This document shows positions 63,062-64,000 of a stretch of 64,000 nucleotides of DNA, piece by piece. The stretch is from Sphingobacterium siyangense. Lineage in GTDB: Bacteria > Bacteroidota > Bacteroidia > Sphingobacteriales > Sphingobacteriaceae. The stretch spans positions 62,001 to 126,000 of the forward strand of contig NZ_VLKR01000003.1 in NCBI RefSeq assembly GCF_007830445.1. Reading direction: 5' to 3'. Positions within the stretch are counted from its first letter, which is position 1, and each line of letters opens with the position of its first letter. Position numbers and translations under genes: made by a program. The notes under the pieces were generated by a model. That model saw nothing but the letters and a program-made list of their open reading frames with translations, had not been told where the DNA came from and searched no databases.

Positions 63062-64000
63062 TTACTCATCGATGATAAAATCACCATGGTTGCTATACGC
63101 ATTTTTACGCAATACTGGCATTCCCATGATTTTATAAAGCTCGTCCAATTTGACCAAGCTTCCATTTGTCATATTAGAAAGTAAAACAATAACTATGTTT
63201 CTCTTTAAATCTCTTACATAAATATGTCTAAAACCGTGCCACCAACCTGTATGGTATACGATATGATCATTACCATGCTCAAACGTACGCCAACCATAAC
63301 CATAGCTAAAAATTCCCTTTTTGGCATCCGGATATCCTCGGTATGCCGAATCCAATGTTGACTGCTTTAACAATCGTCCATCTCTCAAAGCAAGATCAAA
63401 ACGATAAAGGTCACGCACCGTACTATAAATTCCTTTGTCACCAAGCGGTCCATCCTGAAAATTTTGCACGACCGATCTTCGCCATACCTTGTCATGTCCA
63501 ATAACGTTAGTCGGAATTTTATCATACACTGCCTTAGAAAGTGCAGCTGTATTTGTCATTCCTGCAACATTAAATACGCTGTCTTTCATATACGTAGCGT
63601 AATCTTGCTTTGATATCTTTTCAATAATGGCCCCTAAGACCATAAAGTTGGAGTTATTGTAAAAGAAACGCCCTCCTGGCGCACCATAGCGATTGGGTTT
63701 AAATTCAGTCAGCATTTTCATCACATCCTGATTCGTCATTCCTTTCTTACGATCAGGCCAATGTTCCTCGGAAAAATAAACATAATTAGGTAATCCCGAA
63801 CGGTGTGTCAATAACATTTTTATGGTAATACCAGGATAAGGAAAATCCGGATAGAAGTCATTGATCGTTTGATCGAGACGTAACTTTCCTGTCTCTACTA
63901 ACTTTAAAATTCCGACAGCTGTAAGCGGTTTAGAAACGGAAGCGAGTTCAAATTTGTCATCAATTTTTAGACTATCCCGTTTTAAGTAATTGGCCCAGCC
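63062..64000 (-). CDS. Serine hydrolase, class C beta-lactamase family (5' end outside window)
   Basis: The minus-strand frame is open to the window edge; 312 residues are visible. PF00144-type motifs: SxxK nucleophile in LASVSKPL near the start of the visible part, YNNSNF (Y-x-N), and HTGWWHGF in the third-motif position. Enzymes of this family are penicillin-binding-like peptidases, esterases or beta-lactamases; which applies is not clear. An internal Met at 63817 is not the start, because the SxxK lies upstream of it. Confidence 0.9.
   Translation of the reverse strand, partial: GWANYLKRDSLKIDDKFELASVSKPLTAVGILKLVETGKLRLDQTINDFYPDFPYPGITIKMLLTHRSGLPNYVYFSEEHWPDRKKGMTNQDVMKMLTEFKPNRYGAPGGRFFYNNSNFMVLGAIIEKISKQDYATYMKDSVFNVAGMTNTAALSKAVYDKIPTNVIGHDKVWRRSVVQNFQDGPLGDKGIYSTVRDLYRFDLALRDGRLLKQSTLDSAYRGYPDAKKGIFSYGYGWRTFEHGNDHIVYHTGWWHGFRHIYVRDLKRNIVIVLLSNMTNGSLVKLDELYKIMGMPVLRKNAYSNHGDFIIDE

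Noticed and set aside
1..64000. Search for CRISPR arrays, insertion sequences, prophage, rRNA and tRNA genes
   Set aside because: No regularly spaced repeats, transposase, integrase or RNA gene was seen by reading; short inverted repeats are explained by terminators or listed individually.

Overview
The window looks like chromosomal DNA of a Sphingobacterium-like member of the Bacteroidota (family Sphingobacteriaceae). Evidence: a SusC/SusD pair beside a hybrid two-component/AraC regulator, the Bacteroidota-type promoter (-33 TTTG, -7 TAnnTTTG) in front of the ribosomal operon, zinc-free forms of L36 and S14, a DUF6266 protein, a Bacteroidota-type N-acylornithine carbamoyltransferase, weak Shine-Dalgarno use and modest GC. 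This is inference from gene content; no 16S rRNA or tRNA gene was found.

Layout. 1-5.5 kb: the tail of a sensor histidine kinase, a coiled-coil membrane protein, GDP-mannose 4,6-dehydratase, a lipocalin-like lipoprotein, a flippase-like LPG_synthase_TM protein and a short-chain dehydrogenase. 5.6-8.5 kb: a minus-strand operon (DUF2089 regulator, two membrane proteins, a secreted alpha/beta hydrolase), divergent from plsC across a palindromic control region. 9.3-13.2 kb: glycosyltransferase 2 with a second LPG_synthase_TM protein, ruvC, and an unannotated protein with kinase-like motifs. 13.5-19 kb: an Lrp/AsnC regulator converging on the arginine cluster argD-argF'-argB-proC-argE. 19.2-34.2 kb: the S10-spc-alpha ribosomal operon (rplC to rplQ, with secY, map, infA, rpoA), all minus strand and lacking rpsJ.

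34.5-38.1 kb is accessory: DinB with a YafY/WYL regulator, a large palindrome, a DUF7674-like gene, a DUF6266 gene, a 55-nt near-perfect palindrome embedded in an 11-bp repeat array, and a possible small RNA. 38.0-56.1 kb is a polysaccharide utilization locus for a uronic-acid polysaccharide: a polysaccharide lyase with alginate-lyase fold features, two GH88 unsaturated glucuronyl hydrolases, a DUF2264 protein, SusD, SusC, the HTCS regulator and a GH95-like glycosidase. It also holds two gene remnants: a GH88 3' end and a frameshifted glycosidase. Lyase and SusCD would cut and import uronate oligosaccharides, GH88 would remove the unsaturated uronate, and the HTCS would sense the products. 56.5-62.6 kb: a Tat-exported Gfo/Idh/MocA oxidoreductase, a HEAT-repeat protein with two DUF1080 (3-keto-disaccharide hydrolase) domains, and a ROK regulator. 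The window ends with a CoA-binding protein and a partial class C beta-lactamase-family hydrolase.

The observations most worth a second look are the 11-bp-periodic palindrome at 37.7 kb, the GH88 remnant placing direct copies of a GH88 3' end on both sides of the lyase gene, the kinase-like protein at 12.1-13.2 kb, Val90 in ArgF', and the paired palindromes between the DUF2089 regulator and plsC.
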